From the NCBI GenBank assembly GCA_015060225.1, contig SUYX01000019.1:1-34712 (forward strand): a stretch of DNA of 34,712 nt, given 5' to 3'. Positions within the stretch are counted from its first letter, which is position 1; each line of letters opens with the position of its first letter. A program made the translations under genes and the position numbers. This document shows positions 1 through 7,698 of the stretch, piece after piece. This DNA is from Bacteroidales bacterium (GTDB lineage Bacteria; Bacteroidota; Bacteroidia; Bacteroidales; UBA932). The notes under the pieces are model-generated. The model did no database searches, was not told the origin of the DNA, and saw only the letters and a list, made by a program, of their open reading frames with translations.

Positions 1-45
1 TGGTACTGCTTGTCTTTTTAATCGCTTGGCCATTACACTTTCCAT
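1..45 (-). CDS. 5' end of an unidentified gene leaving the window
   Basis: An ATG at 45 on the minus strand opens 15 codons that run off the left edge (MESVMAKRLKRQAVP). A purine-rich stretch, AAAGAGG, lies about 8 bases before the ATG and could be a ribosome binding site. The peptide is basic and carries no recognisable domain. It lies just beyond the terminator of the exported-protein operon, so it is probably a separate transcription unit. Too short to identify. Confidence 0.4.
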   Translation of the reverse strand, partial: MESVMAKRLKRQAVP

Positions 46-67
46 AATTTTTCCTCTTTAAATGTAT

Positions 68-100
68 AAAAAATAACTCGAATCTTATGACCCGAGTTAT
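68..100 (-). terminator. Intrinsic terminator of the exported-protein operon
   Basis: Read on the minus strand, an 8-bp perfect stem (ATAACTCG / CGAGTTAT, at 93-100 and 73-80) is followed directly by a run of six T. It starts 4 bases after the stop codon of the gluzincin gene, the last gene of the minus-strand operon. Confidence 0.8.
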
Positions 101-103
101 CAT

Positions 104-922
104 TTACACAATTTTATGGATAGTGTCCCCTTTTTCAAGAGACTGCAGTCCACCCGGATAAAATGAATCTAAAAGAGATGACACCTTGTCGTCTCTTTTT
201 CTTTTTTTGAGAACCACTACAAGTTCACCCATCCTATCCGTAGCAAGGTTCTCCATAAGTACGGCAACAATTACATGGGCAAGCGAATAGCATGTCTGCC
301 CCTCATTCCTGTGCATCTGGGAGAACTCCTTTTGTGTAAAATCCAGGAACTTGGAAAGATTAAGGTCTCCAAGCATAATCATGGTCTTCACTTTCCCTCT
401 GTCTGCATGCGGAAATTCGCTAACTACACCGCTCTTCTTCACCCTAAGGGCTCCAAAGTGCTCAGCCAGCCCTTCATTCAGCCATACAGGAGCAAACATT
501 GACCCAGAGAAAAGCATTCCAGTAAAATGGTGGCTCATCTCATGGTATATAAGCGATATTGCAGCATCAGTACCATGCTCCATACCCAGAACCACAGCCA
601 TTTTGCGGGCGGGCATATATACTCCACCAATACCTCCTCCCATGGTTTTGTCATGAGGTTGTTCTATGTATCTCTGGTCGCCGGGATACAGGCTCCTCAT
701 GTACCGGTAGCCCTCCTTTTTTGACTTGAACACCTTCAGTTCCACATCTATGCTCCCATTAAGGCCAAGTGCAGAATAATACCCACCCATATAACCCATC
801 ATGGACTCAATCTTCTCTACCGCCTTTTTGGGAAGGGGATCTCCCGTATAGGTTATCCTCACTTGGCTGAAGGAAACTGTCGGGATAAAAAACAACAATA
901 TGGAAAGGATAAGTATTTTCAT
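104..922 (-). CDS. Secreted gluzincin-type metallopeptidase
   Basis: The 272-residue product starts with a signal peptide (hydrophobic residues 3-18, SFSQ cleavage region) and is predicted to act in the periplasm or outside the cell. The zinc motif HEMSH (127-131) is followed by NEGLAEHF (149-156), whose Glu150 would be the third zinc ligand. This HExxH...NEGxAE layout is that of Peptidase_MA-like (M1/collagenase-related) gluzincins. The substrate cannot be deduced. Its ATG overlaps the TGA of the upstream M23-like gene by four bases (ATGA), so translation is probably coupled. It is the last gene of the operon. Confidence 0.75.
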   Translation of the reverse strand: MKILILSILLFFIPTVSFSQVRITYTGDPLPKKAVEKIESMMGYMGGYYSALGLNGSIDVELKVFKSKKEGYRYMRSLYPGDQRYIEQPHDKTMGGGIGGVYMPARKMAVVLGMEHGTDAAISLIYHEMSHHFTGMLFSGSMFAPVWLNEGLAEHFGALRVKKSGVVSEFPHADRGKVKTMIMLGDLNLSKFLDFTQKEFSQMHRNEGQTCYSLAHVIVAVLMENLATDRMGELVVVLKKRKRDDKVSSLLDSFYPGGLQSLEKGDTIHKIV

Positions 923-1749
923 TTTTTCTTTTTTAGGTATCTTTTCTGCTCGGATTTTGACATCTCCTGCATGATGAGGGCATCATCTTTTACAGCAGAG
1001 TATTTCACCCCTTTTTCAAGCTTTACATCTCCCTTGTCTGTTCTAAAATATGGGGTAATCTGTGAATATGGATAACTTTTTGGCTTATCAGCATGAAAAA
1101 GGTTCTCATCGAGGAAAAACACCGAGAACGACACACCGCCCATGTGGGCCAGCCCTATAGGCTCACCAACCTTAACAGTTGAACCGGCATCTACAAACCT
1201 CTTTGAAAGGTTAAGGTATGCACCAAAAGTGTCATCCTTATGGTATACCAACAGACCGTTCTCAAAATCTGAACTGCACACCATCCCGCCTCGGGCCGCA
1301 TATACGGTATCTGCATAATTGATCTTGAAAAAGTACGAGCGCATCCTCTCCCTTGGATCTATCATCCATTCAACCTCCGTGCCCTCGGCCACCGGCATAG
1401 CGTACACAAATGCGGGATTCAGGTCTTTTGGAAACTTGCCTCTGTAGAAGTAATATGTATTCTTGCTGAACGGATCATCCGGAGCACTCCTCTTCTTTGA
1501 GTAGACAGTATTCTTACCCGGAAACACTGTATAGAACTTCTTGTTATCAATTACATACAGCAGATACGGGCACCTGTCGTTATTGTAATAATTCAACTGC
1601 ACAATATTGTTGTCGTGCTCAGAAAGCTCCCATACCCCCGTGATTGTCATCTTGGGATACTTCAACAACTGGTACATGGTCTGGGCCTGAAGAGCCTGTG
1701 CAGCACACAGGAAGAACAGTGCCAATACGGCAAAGAAAAACTTTTTCAT
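919..1749 (-). CDS. Exported M23-like protein lacking the catalytic residues
   Basis: This 276-residue protein has a signal peptide (about 1-22, cleavage near ALQAQ). Residues about 148-212 follow the beta-barrel pattern of M23/LytM peptidases: VYAARGGMV, then LLVYHKDDTFGAYLNL, then VKVGEPIGLAH, then GVSFSVFFLD. The positions that carry zinc ligands in active M23 enzymes (HxxxD, then HxH) read as GGMV...and FSVF, so the domain appears inactive. Known degenerate LytM domains act as binding or activator modules, and that is the inferred role. The 14-base gap to the upstream gene and 4-base overlap with the downstream peptidase gene place it in the operon. The N-terminal 140 residues are not recognised. 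Confidence 0.65.
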   Translation of the reverse strand: MKKFFFAVLALFFLCAAQALQAQTMYQLLKYPKMTITGVWELSEHDNNIVQLNYYNNDRCPYLLYVIDNKKFYTVFPGKNTVYSKKRSAPDDPFSKNTYYFYRGKFPKDLNPAFVYAMPVAEGTEVEWMIDPRERMRSYFFKINYADTVYAARGGMVCSSDFENGLLVYHKDDTFGAYLNLSKRFVDAGSTVKVGEPIGLAHMGGVSFSVFFLDENLFHADKPKSYPYSQITPYFRTDKGDVKLEKGVKYSAVKDDALIMQEMSKSEQKRYLKKKK

Positions 1750-1763
1750 ATTACGTGTAATTT

Positions 1764-2408
1764 TTATTCAACCTTTGTAAGAGTCATATCAGCCGGAACT
1801 GTGAAGTACTTTACATTTTTATCATACTTATAGTATGGCTGCCTTGTAATAATTCCATTTTCATCTTTTTTATAAAATTCTCCACCCAATGGATCAGTTG
1901 GCTGAATATGAAATAATAATTGGTTAGGATTAGATGGGATACGTTTTAATGTAGAGTATCCCGAATCTGCAGACCAATGTACAACCTCTCCATCTTCATT
2001 CTCTTCTATAGCTACATTTATAGGATCTGTATGCATAATCTTAAGTTCGCCAAGAGAGACATTTAACGTAGAATTACCTGTTGGCCAATTGTAAAACCTT
2101 AATTCTCCTTTACAGCCCCATCTTTTATCATAATCATCTTTATCCACTTGATTTATACAGTCATATTGTGTTATTCCATCCTTAACATACTTCCACCCTC
2201 CAACTAAAAAATGCATTGGACTAGGAGTCCTTCCAATTGTACTTACATATGTTACTTCTTTAATCTTAATAATGAATATTTCATTTTCTGTCTCATATTT
2301 CCAAGTGCCTATAAAATTGCTAAAATCATATAATTTAGTTTCTTGAGCAAATATGCTTCCAGAAATCAACATAAATAAAGAAATTATTAGAGTGCTAACG
2401 GTTTTCAT
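1764..2408 (-). CDS. Exported lipocalin-like protein (DUF6705-like)
   Basis: The 214-residue product has a clear signal peptide (residues 1-22, ending IFAQ). It is followed by NFIGTWKYETENEIFIIKIKE, a beta-rich start that resembles the DUF6705 lipocalin-like proteins of Bacteroidota. The rest is beta-strand-like and contains two Cys (in DCINQ and WGCKG) that could form a disulfide. No catalytic motif is seen. It begins 5 bases after the stop of the JAMM-like gene and is tightly packed in the operon. Function unknown; the family name is from memory of similar sequences. Confidence 0.6.
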   Translation of the reverse strand: MKTVSTLIISLFMLISGSIFAQETKLYDFSNFIGTWKYETENEIFIIKIKEVTYVSTIGRTPSPMHFLVGGWKYVKDGITQYDCINQVDKDDYDKRWGCKGELRFYNWPTGNSTLNVSLGELKIMHTDPINVAIEENEDGEVVHWSADSGYSTLKRIPSNPNQLLFHIQPTDPLGGEFYKKDENGIITRQPYYKYDKNVKYFTVPADMTLTKVE

Positions 2409-2413
2409 ATCTT

Positions 2414-3493
2414 CTAATTATTACATGTATTATTAATAAACAAATCTGATTCTGATTGTACGTCATTCAAATATTGTGAAACAATTACCCCATTTTCAAC
2501 TTTATGGAGAGAATAACGGAATCCCAAAATATTTTGTGAAGCAAAGGAAAGAAACTGCACAAATGCTTCCTCAAAAGAGCTAAAAGGAACACCTAGCATT
2601 TTATTATATTGTTCCGTTAATTTTGTATCAAATTGCGTCTTCCCATCAATCTTTGTCACAATACCATTGTTTATTAACTCCTTTATCCTATCTAAATCTT
2701 CTATTTCCATTACCATAAAATATTTTGGCGTAACAATTATATTACGAAAGTCCTCTGCATCAGAATCATTAACTGAATTATCTCTAAATCTCATATATAG
2801 TTTTGTTAAATCAGCTATTGATGGATATGCTACATCTTGGTGCGTATGAACGACTTCCAAAGTATTCGCTAAGATAGGTAGATTAACTGATCCTTCTTTC
2901 CCATCTTTATGATAAAACCCATCTAATGTTCGCACATAGCCGTATTCTATTGCTTTCACAGCATTGGTATCAATCATATTTGTATACCTCATCAAATCAT
3001 CATAACTCCTTACGGCCTTTGCAAGTCTACCACACAGAGAATTCTTGTGTCTAAAAATCGCCCTCAGTGCATAATTCTTGTCAATATTTGGTATCGTCAG
3101 AGATGAGCTGGAACTTATAATATCTCCTCTCCATCCTGCAAATACAAAATTATCATCAGGAATAGCAACTAGGGTAATTGTTGTATCTTTCTTATAATTT
3201 CCAGCTCCACTAACTAATCCACCTCCATCTATACTTACGGATATGCTATAGTGTGTAGTTAATTCATCTTCATCTTCACCACCACCTTCTCCATCCTTTC
3301 TACACTCTCCATTACAACCTATTTCCCCGCAGTACTCACAGCGGCCATCCGGATCATCACATTGGCACGGCTCATATCCACATACAGGGCAAGCGAAAGG
3401 ATTGCACTCGCACTCGCTCTCCAATCTACCGCACTTATCACAGTAATCCTCTTTAGGTGTAACTATAATTCTTCCTCCCACGCATAAATACAA
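2414..3493 (-). CDS. Cys-rich/InlB-repeat/JAMM-like protein; probably the C-terminal part of the upstream lipoprotein
   Basis: This frame has no signal peptide and opens only with TTG, 31 bases inside the preceding gene. Residues 18-65 hold Cys knuckles (CDKCG, CPVCG, CEYCG plus CxC pairs), probably zinc-binding. Residues about 82-148 form an InlB B-type repeat (GGLVSGAGNYKKDTTITL... FAGWRGD). Residues about 180-290 resemble a JAB/JAMM domain: Glu183, then HTH at 216-218, Ser225 and Asp228, with six rather than the usual seven residues between His218 and Ser225. Bacteroidota lipoproteins as I remember them carry these parts in one polypeptide behind the type of N-terminus found in the upstream frame, which points to one interrupted gene. 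If so, the product is a surface lipoprotein. Confidence 0.65.
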   Translation of the reverse strand: MYLCVGGRIIVTPKEDYCDKCGRLESECECNPFACPVCGYEPCQCDDPDGRCEYCGEIGCNGECRKDGEGGGEDEDELTTHYSISVSIDGGGLVSGAGNYKKDTTITLVAIPDDNFVFAGWRGDIISSSSSLTIPNIDKNYALRAIFRHKNSLCGRLAKAVRSYDDLMRYTNMIDTNAVKAIEYGYVRTLDGFYHKDGKEGSVNLPILANTLEVVHTHQDVAYPSIADLTKLYMRFRDNSVNDSDAEDFRNIIVTPKYFMVMEIEDLDRIKELINNGIVTKIDGKTQFDTKLTEQYNKMLGVPFSSFEEAFVQFLSFASQNILGFRYSLHKVENGVIVSQYLNDVQSESDLFINNTCNN

Positions 3494-4233
3494 TTCTCAC
3501 ACATACCATACTCTACATATATAAGACCTGATTTACCACACTCCTGGCATATTCCAGGCTCACTATTACCATAGGAAGACTTTGTGCCCTGTACTTTAAG
3601 AAAGCTGAACCCGGATAACGGCGCATTAATTGGCGCATCATCTGTTCTACGGACATATACTACACTCCTTTCTCCATTAAGATACTGAAAGATATTTACA
3701 ATCTCTCCCTCAAGCGTAGAAACCACCATAAAACCGGTAAAATCCTTATGGGATCCCATATAAGAAAATGCGTCACTTTGGGGATTATTGTCACTATCTT
3801 TACCAAGCACTGTTACCACCATCTGGCGATTGCTTGTATTTTCGCCTTGCGAGAATTCCTGAATTACCAAAGAACTTTTCATTGTCACCACATCATGTTC
3901 TGTGGCATTTTCTTTAAGCAGTACACCACCCACAATAGAACCTGTGTTAAGCGGAACCTCATAGGTTCGGGCCAGCTTGCTTGGAAACTGAACCTCATGA
4001 TATGTAGCCTTATCCCACTGCGGCACCAGAATCTCATTATAATCAATTGAAGACTTAACTGATCCACCTCCAGTACCCGGCAATCGCAAATCAGTTGCAT
4101 GCTCCATATGGAAATGTTTGGCCTGCTCTAGAGTAAATGTATTGTTCTGTTCTGGCATTGCTCTATCAGCTTCACACGATATTGCCAAGAAGGCAAGAAT
4201 TATACCAAAGTATTTATAAAATTTTATTTTCAT
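3463..4233 (-). CDS. Lipoprotein, probably the N-terminal part of a frameshifted larger gene
   Basis: This 256-residue frame starts with a lipoprotein signal (lipobox LAISC, Cys20). It continues with a beta-rich domain seen in Bacteroidota surface lipoproteins (QWDKATYHEVQFP, FTGFMVVSTLEGEIVN). The last 30 residues begin a Cys-knuckle segment (CQECG at 229-233, CENC at 245-248) that breaks off at a TAG. The next frame continues with the same type of Cys knuckle. Inserting one A at 3469-3470 would read EEEIIVT and join the two into a protein of about 606 residues. Its ATG overlaps the stop of the small peptide gene upstream by four bases. Confidence 0.7.
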   Translation of the reverse strand: MKIKFYKYFGIILAFLAISCEADRAMPEQNNTFTLEQAKHFHMEHATDLRLPGTGGGSVKSSIDYNEILVPQWDKATYHEVQFPSKLARTYEVPLNTGSIVGGVLLKENATEHDVVTMKSSLVIQEFSQGENTSNRQMVVTVLGKDSDNNPQSDAFSYMGSHKDFTGFMVVSTLEGEIVNIFQYLNGERSVVYVRRTDDAPINAPLSGFSFLKVQGTKSSYGNSEPGICQECGKSGLIYVEYGMCENCIYAWEEEL

Positions 4234-4352
4234 AGTTTCAACTCTCCTATATATACTTCATTATCATTAATGATCAGTTCTATTACAGATGCACCTGCAT
4301 TAAGATGACATACGAACAATGCCACCAGCAAAAAATAAAATCTTTTCATCAT
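4230..4352 (-). CDS. Small exported peptide, 40 residues
   Basis: A double ATG at 4352/4349 opens a 40-codon frame. It starts MMKRFYFLLVALFVCH, a short positive N-region and hydrophobic core ending in LNAGAS, typical of a signal peptide. The mature part would be only about 20 acidic residues, ending GELKL. Its TGA overlaps the ATG of the lipoprotein gene (ATGA), the layout of translational coupling. A TAnnTTTG box lies about 25 bases upstream, so this would be the first gene of the operon. It could be a true small secreted peptide or a leader cistron that sets translation of the lipoprotein. Confidence 0.55.
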   Translation of the reverse strand: MMKRFYFLLVALFVCHLNAGASVIELIINDNEVYIGELKL

Positions 4353-4377
4353 GTAATTTTTTTAAATATTAGTTTCA

Positions 4378-4385
4378 CAAAATTA
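4378..4385 (-). promoter_or_regulatory. Candidate Bacteroidota promoter (-7 box) of the exported-protein operon
   Basis: The minus strand reads TAATTTTG, matching the Bacteroidota -7 consensus TAnnTTTG. Transcription would start near 4371, leaving a leader of roughly 20 bases before the small peptide ATG at 4352. No clear TTG lies at the expected upstream distance. Confidence 0.5.
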
Positions 4386-4490
4386 CAGGGCTGAAAGATG
4401 AAAAATAGAATTTCAAGGGCATTAAAACCTTACACTTTTACAAAATGCGCATTTTATAACCTACTCATTTTATGAATATTACAACCACAC

Positions 4491-4523
4491 TAAAAAAGGT
4501 GTAAGAAAAAAATCTTACACCTT
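4491..4523 (-). terminator. Intrinsic terminator downstream of the TPR-HTH regulator
   Basis: A perfect 10-bp inverted repeat (AAGGTGTAAG at 4496-4505, CTTACACCTT at 4514-4523) with an 8-base loop is followed, on the minus strand, by a T-run. It sits about 130 bases past the stop of the regulator gene and upstream of the operon promoter. The rest of the 4353-4654 gap holds only the promoter and AT-rich sequence. Confidence 0.7.
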
Positions 4524-4654
4524 CAAAATCCAGTCAGAACTTCACCTCATAATTAATTGATTATCTGCTAATTACCCCCCCCTTCCAGAATTACTTTCAC
4601 ATCCACTTGTAAGGATATATAAAGCTACCACTTAACTACCTAAAATAGTGCAAC

Positions 4655-6307
4655 TTACCAGATATACATCAAATAGTTTTCTTTATATGGAGAATTAAGG
4701 GCATTGATTTTTGCCTTTAATCTTGATTTCTTGGTATACACATTCTCCATTGAAAGATTAAGAATAACTGATATCAGAGTGGCATCAAAGCCTATAATGC
4801 AATAGCAAATGAATCTCATATCATCATTTGACAGTTTAGGCAAATCTCCCCTTAAATGAAGTATTATATTATCCAGTTCCGCATTAATCTTATTCTCCAA
4901 CTGGCTATGCAGTTTCTCGTCTGAACTTATGTTTGCAATCAGTTTTTCAACTTTCCGATAAATATGATCCTTTACATCTTTTTTGCCTTGCTTTGTCAGA
5001 TAGGTTAGACACAAATCTCCTATTGTTGTGAATTGTTTTTTGTACACCTGCGAAAACGATGCTCTCAAGACATTCAGTTTACTGTTATGCTCATCAATTT
5101 GCGCATCATAATCGGCCAGCTTTTTGCTGGCGTTTTCATACATATCAAGATACGTCTCCATTGCCCGCTGCTTCTTTCTGTTGATAAAAATCAACTTTAA
5201 GATAACTGCAGACAATATCATTGCCACAGCGAGTATTACCAGTATAAGTGACATAACTTTTATTTTCATCTCCATTTTGGTTTTCTCAGCCTCTGAAGAG
5301 TAATAATCCTTTAACGCGTTATCGGTGGTATTGGAAAGCAAACTGTTTATTTGCTTTTCATATCTCTTAGAGCTGTTCTCCAGATACTCCAATGCCAACT
5401 TGTTATCTCCTCTATGTTTATAAATTAGATATTGCCAGTAATTAAGGTCACTGACACCCAGTTTTGCCAACTGTTCAATTATGGAGTCACATTCATCAAT
5501 TCTACCTGCAAGTTGCAATGCATACGCATATACGCAATACAGATCTGCCGTTAGTGTCCGTTTATATTCATTGGATATTCTGCCAAGCAATTCTATAGCG
5601 CCTTTTGGATCAGGATTGGGAGATAAGACCTTCAGCCTTGCATAATTCCCTAAATATACCGCCATAGACACACTGTCTTCCTCTAATAAAGCTACTGACT
5701 CATTATATAGAGAATCCGCTTTATCAAACTCTCTTGCGTTAGCATAGCCCATGGCTAATTTCCCTTTAGTAATATTGAGTAACCTTACATTCCCCAAAGC
5801 TTCAAATAAGCTATACGCCTTGAGTGCATATTCTATCTCTTTTTTAGCATTCCCTGTTTTACTGTAAACAGATGCAAATGCATTGTATAGCCTGCCTATC
5901 GCCAACTTAAATTTTACATCGCCCACAAATTCCTCTCCCCTTGTATATTCAATGGCTGCCTTGTCAAGATTCCCCTCATTTGCATAAATCCTCCCCATAT
6001 AGTAATGCATCAGCAGCCTGTCATCCGCTGAGCCGTGTTTTGAATAGTACTTCACAGCTGGGGCAATGATGGAATCGGTGGTGAGGTCTATGTAGTTTTT
6101 GTCAAGGGCCATGGAGTGGAGCAGGGCGTGCTTCGCTTTGGCTCTTGGGGAAAGGAGATTGTCGGGAGTAATATTGCGAATCTCCTCCAGTGCCCTTTTG
6201 GGGTCCTCCTCTATGTATGATTCTATTTCCTGCAGGCGGCTATAGGTGCCTTTGCTGCATGACAGCAGTGTGATTGCTGCAATTAGTATTGGTATAAAAT
6301 GTTTCAT
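4655..6307 (-). CDS. TPR - transmembrane - LuxR-like HTH regulator
   Basis: The 550-residue product starts at the ATG at 6307; the longer frame upstream overlaps the AAA gene and is unlikely. Residues 1-17 form a lipoprotein-like signal (LLSC). TPR-like helical pairs span about 60-330 (for example LLMHYYMGRIYANEGNLDKAAIEYTR). A membrane helix lies at about 351-375, a charged coiled coil at 378-415, and a C-terminal HTH at about 490-535 (DDMRFICYCIIGFDATLISVILNLS...VYTKKSRL). This is the layout of Bacteroidota membrane-anchored TPR regulators, thought to sense a periplasmic signal and act on DNA in the cytoplasm. The target is unknown; the exported-protein operon just downstream is a candidate. 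The start lies 7 bases after the AAA gene stop, so they are probably co-transcribed. Confidence 0.75.
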   Translation of the reverse strand: MKHFIPILIAAITLLSCSKGTYSRLQEIESYIEEDPKRALEEIRNITPDNLLSPRAKAKHALLHSMALDKNYIDLTTDSIIAPAVKYYSKHGSADDRLLMHYYMGRIYANEGNLDKAAIEYTRGEEFVGDVKFKLAIGRLYNAFASVYSKTGNAKKEIEYALKAYSLFEALGNVRLLNITKGKLAMGYANAREFDKADSLYNESVALLEEDSVSMAVYLGNYARLKVLSPNPDPKGAIELLGRISNEYKRTLTADLYCVYAYALQLAGRIDECDSIIEQLAKLGVSDLNYWQYLIYKHRGDNKLALEYLENSSKRYEKQINSLLSNTTDNALKDYYSSEAEKTKMEMKIKVMSLILVILAVAMILSAVILKLIFINRKKQRAMETYLDMYENASKKLADYDAQIDEHNSKLNVLRASFSQVYKKQFTTIGDLCLTYLTKQGKKDVKDHIYRKVEKLIANISSDEKLHSQLENKINAELDNIILHLRGDLPKLSNDDMRFICYCIIGFDATLISVILNLSMENVYTKKSRLKAKINALNSPYKENYLMYIW

Positions 6308-6314
6308 GGCTGTT

Positions 6315-7526
6315 TCAGTATAAAAAACCAAGCATCCATAATGGGATTTTTGCTCCGTCCGGCATATCCCAATCATCGGCAAAAACATATGAATCCTTAA
6401 CACCCGCAATCTGCGAGAAATTTTTACTTCTCCCTCCTATTTCCAAGGTATATTTATTATCTACCACAAAATCACCTTGAGCCTTTCCATACTCTACATG
6501 ATGACATTCAGCAAGGCTATTAATGGCAAAAGATTCACGTGCTGTTCCTATATCAACCCTCCCAGGAGAAAGAGCATATAAGAGATTAGGATTTTCCAAA
6601 TATACTTTATCCGGTTTAGACAGTTTGCCCAGTTTCTTCTTATCTGAATAGAGTAAATTCAAAACCTTTGCATCTCCCAGATATTTTAAATACTCAACAA
6701 CTGTATCTCGGCCTATTTCTAAAGTACCAGCCAGCCTATTGGCATTCAGCTCAAACGGCACTTCCTCGGCAATAAGCTTTACCAGAGCCTGAATCTTTCT
6801 AATATTAGCCACTCCTACATTGCAAATTTGCGGCAGCTCTGTCTCAATAATATAATTTACAACCTGTTCAATACGGGTATAATACTCATCTTGTCCTTCA
6901 AACAAAAAAGGATAGTAGCCCTTTTCCAAATATTCCTTAAAAAGAGCTATGGGCTTACATTCAGATGTCACGTTCTCCCACAAATCATACGGACGCGCCA
7001 GGATATCCTCCAATGTCCACACTGGAAATTCCAAGCCATGATAGAATTTCAGGGCCTCGCGGAATGACAAGCCAGGCATCGTATATTTTATAGCACGACG
7101 AGAGAGATCTGCATCGCCTTCTTTAAGTTTAAGCAGAGACGAACCACTCACAATGAGTTTCAATGATGGGAACAATTCATATATCTCCTTAATCTCTCTA
7201 CTCCAATCCGCAGTTCCTGACTTGTATTTGTGAATTTCATCAACAGCAAGCAACTCCCCTCCATGAATATAAAATTCCTCCGCTAAACCAACTAAAGTTC
7301 TGGTAGAGAAATCTATTGTATCCGCAGAGCAATAAAGGACCCTCCTGTCTCCGGGATGGTAATTTTGCTTAATATATTGCTTGATCAGCGTAGATTTTCC
7401 TACACCCTTCGGCCCCACAATGCTTATAATTTGCGCATTCCAATGAATCTGCCCCATCTTCTCCCGGACAATTTTCATAGATGTGTTAGCCAACAGCCTG
7501 TCGTGTTTTCTGAATAGTGCATCCAT
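6315..7526 (-). CDS. AAA-family ATPase with DUF4143-like C-terminus
   Basis: From the ATG at 7526 the product is 403 residues; 42 further upstream codons in frame would extend through the promoter and are rejected. Walker A is GPKGVGKST (about 38-46), Walker B is LLAVDEIHK, and a sensor-like VSGSSLLKL follows. The C-terminal part (GDFVVDNKYTLEIGGRSK) fits the DUF4143/PD-(D/E)xK-like end of the AAA_14 group. Such ATPases are common and often mobile in Bacteroidota, and their physiological role is not established. A promoter lies just upstream, and the TPR regulator follows after 7 bases. Confidence 0.8.
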   Translation of the reverse strand: MDALFRKHDRLLANTSMKIVREKMGQIHWNAQIISIVGPKGVGKSTLIKQYIKQNYHPGDRRVLYCSADTIDFSTRTLVGLAEEFYIHGGELLAVDEIHKYKSGTADWSREIKEIYELFPSLKLIVSGSSLLKLKEGDADLSRRAIKYTMPGLSFREALKFYHGLEFPVWTLEDILARPYDLWENVTSECKPIALFKEYLEKGYYPFLFEGQDEYYTRIEQVVNYIIETELPQICNVGVANIRKIQALVKLIAEEVPFELNANRLAGTLEIGRDTVVEYLKYLGDAKVLNLLYSDKKKLGKLSKPDKVYLENPNLLYALSPGRVDIGTARESFAINSLAECHHVEYGKAQGDFVVDNKYTLEIGGRSKNFSQIAGVKDSYVFADDWDMPDGAKIPLWMLGFLY

Positions 7527-7544
7527 AACATCAAATTTACACTC

Positions 7545-7575
7545 CAAAGATATAAATATTGTTGCGCCAAACCAA
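7545..7575 (-). promoter_or_regulatory. Bacteroidota promoter of the AAA ATPase gene
   Basis: On the minus strand, TTG (7573-7575), a 20-base spacer and TATCTTTG (7545-7552) match the TTG-N19-21-TAnnTTTG promoter model. The ATG at 7526 follows about 18 bases after the -7 box, which supports that start. Confidence 0.65.
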
Positions 7576-7671
7576 CACTTTTTATAAAATATTGCTGCTT
7601 GCGCGCAACACTTTATCTCTACAACCATAACTCCCTGCCCATAGAATCCCATTGTTCAAAAAAAATTTAAG

Positions 7672-7679
7672 TACCTTTG
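7672..7679 (+). promoter_or_regulatory. Candidate promoter of lolD-trmN6
   Basis: TACCTTTG matches TAnnTTTG and lies 19 bases before the lolD ATG. A TTG at 7652-7654 is 17 bases upstream, a little closer than the usual spacing. Confidence 0.5.
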
Positions 7680-7698
7680 TAAATCAAAGCAGCAGAAT

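Noticed and set aside
6308-6409. N-terminal extension of the TPR regulator
   Set aside because: It overlaps the AAA gene and would hide the lipoprotein signal sequence that begins at 6307.
7527-7652. N-terminal extension of the AAA ATPase
   Set aside because: It runs across a good promoter and adds a Cys-rich stretch not expected ahead of the family's start.
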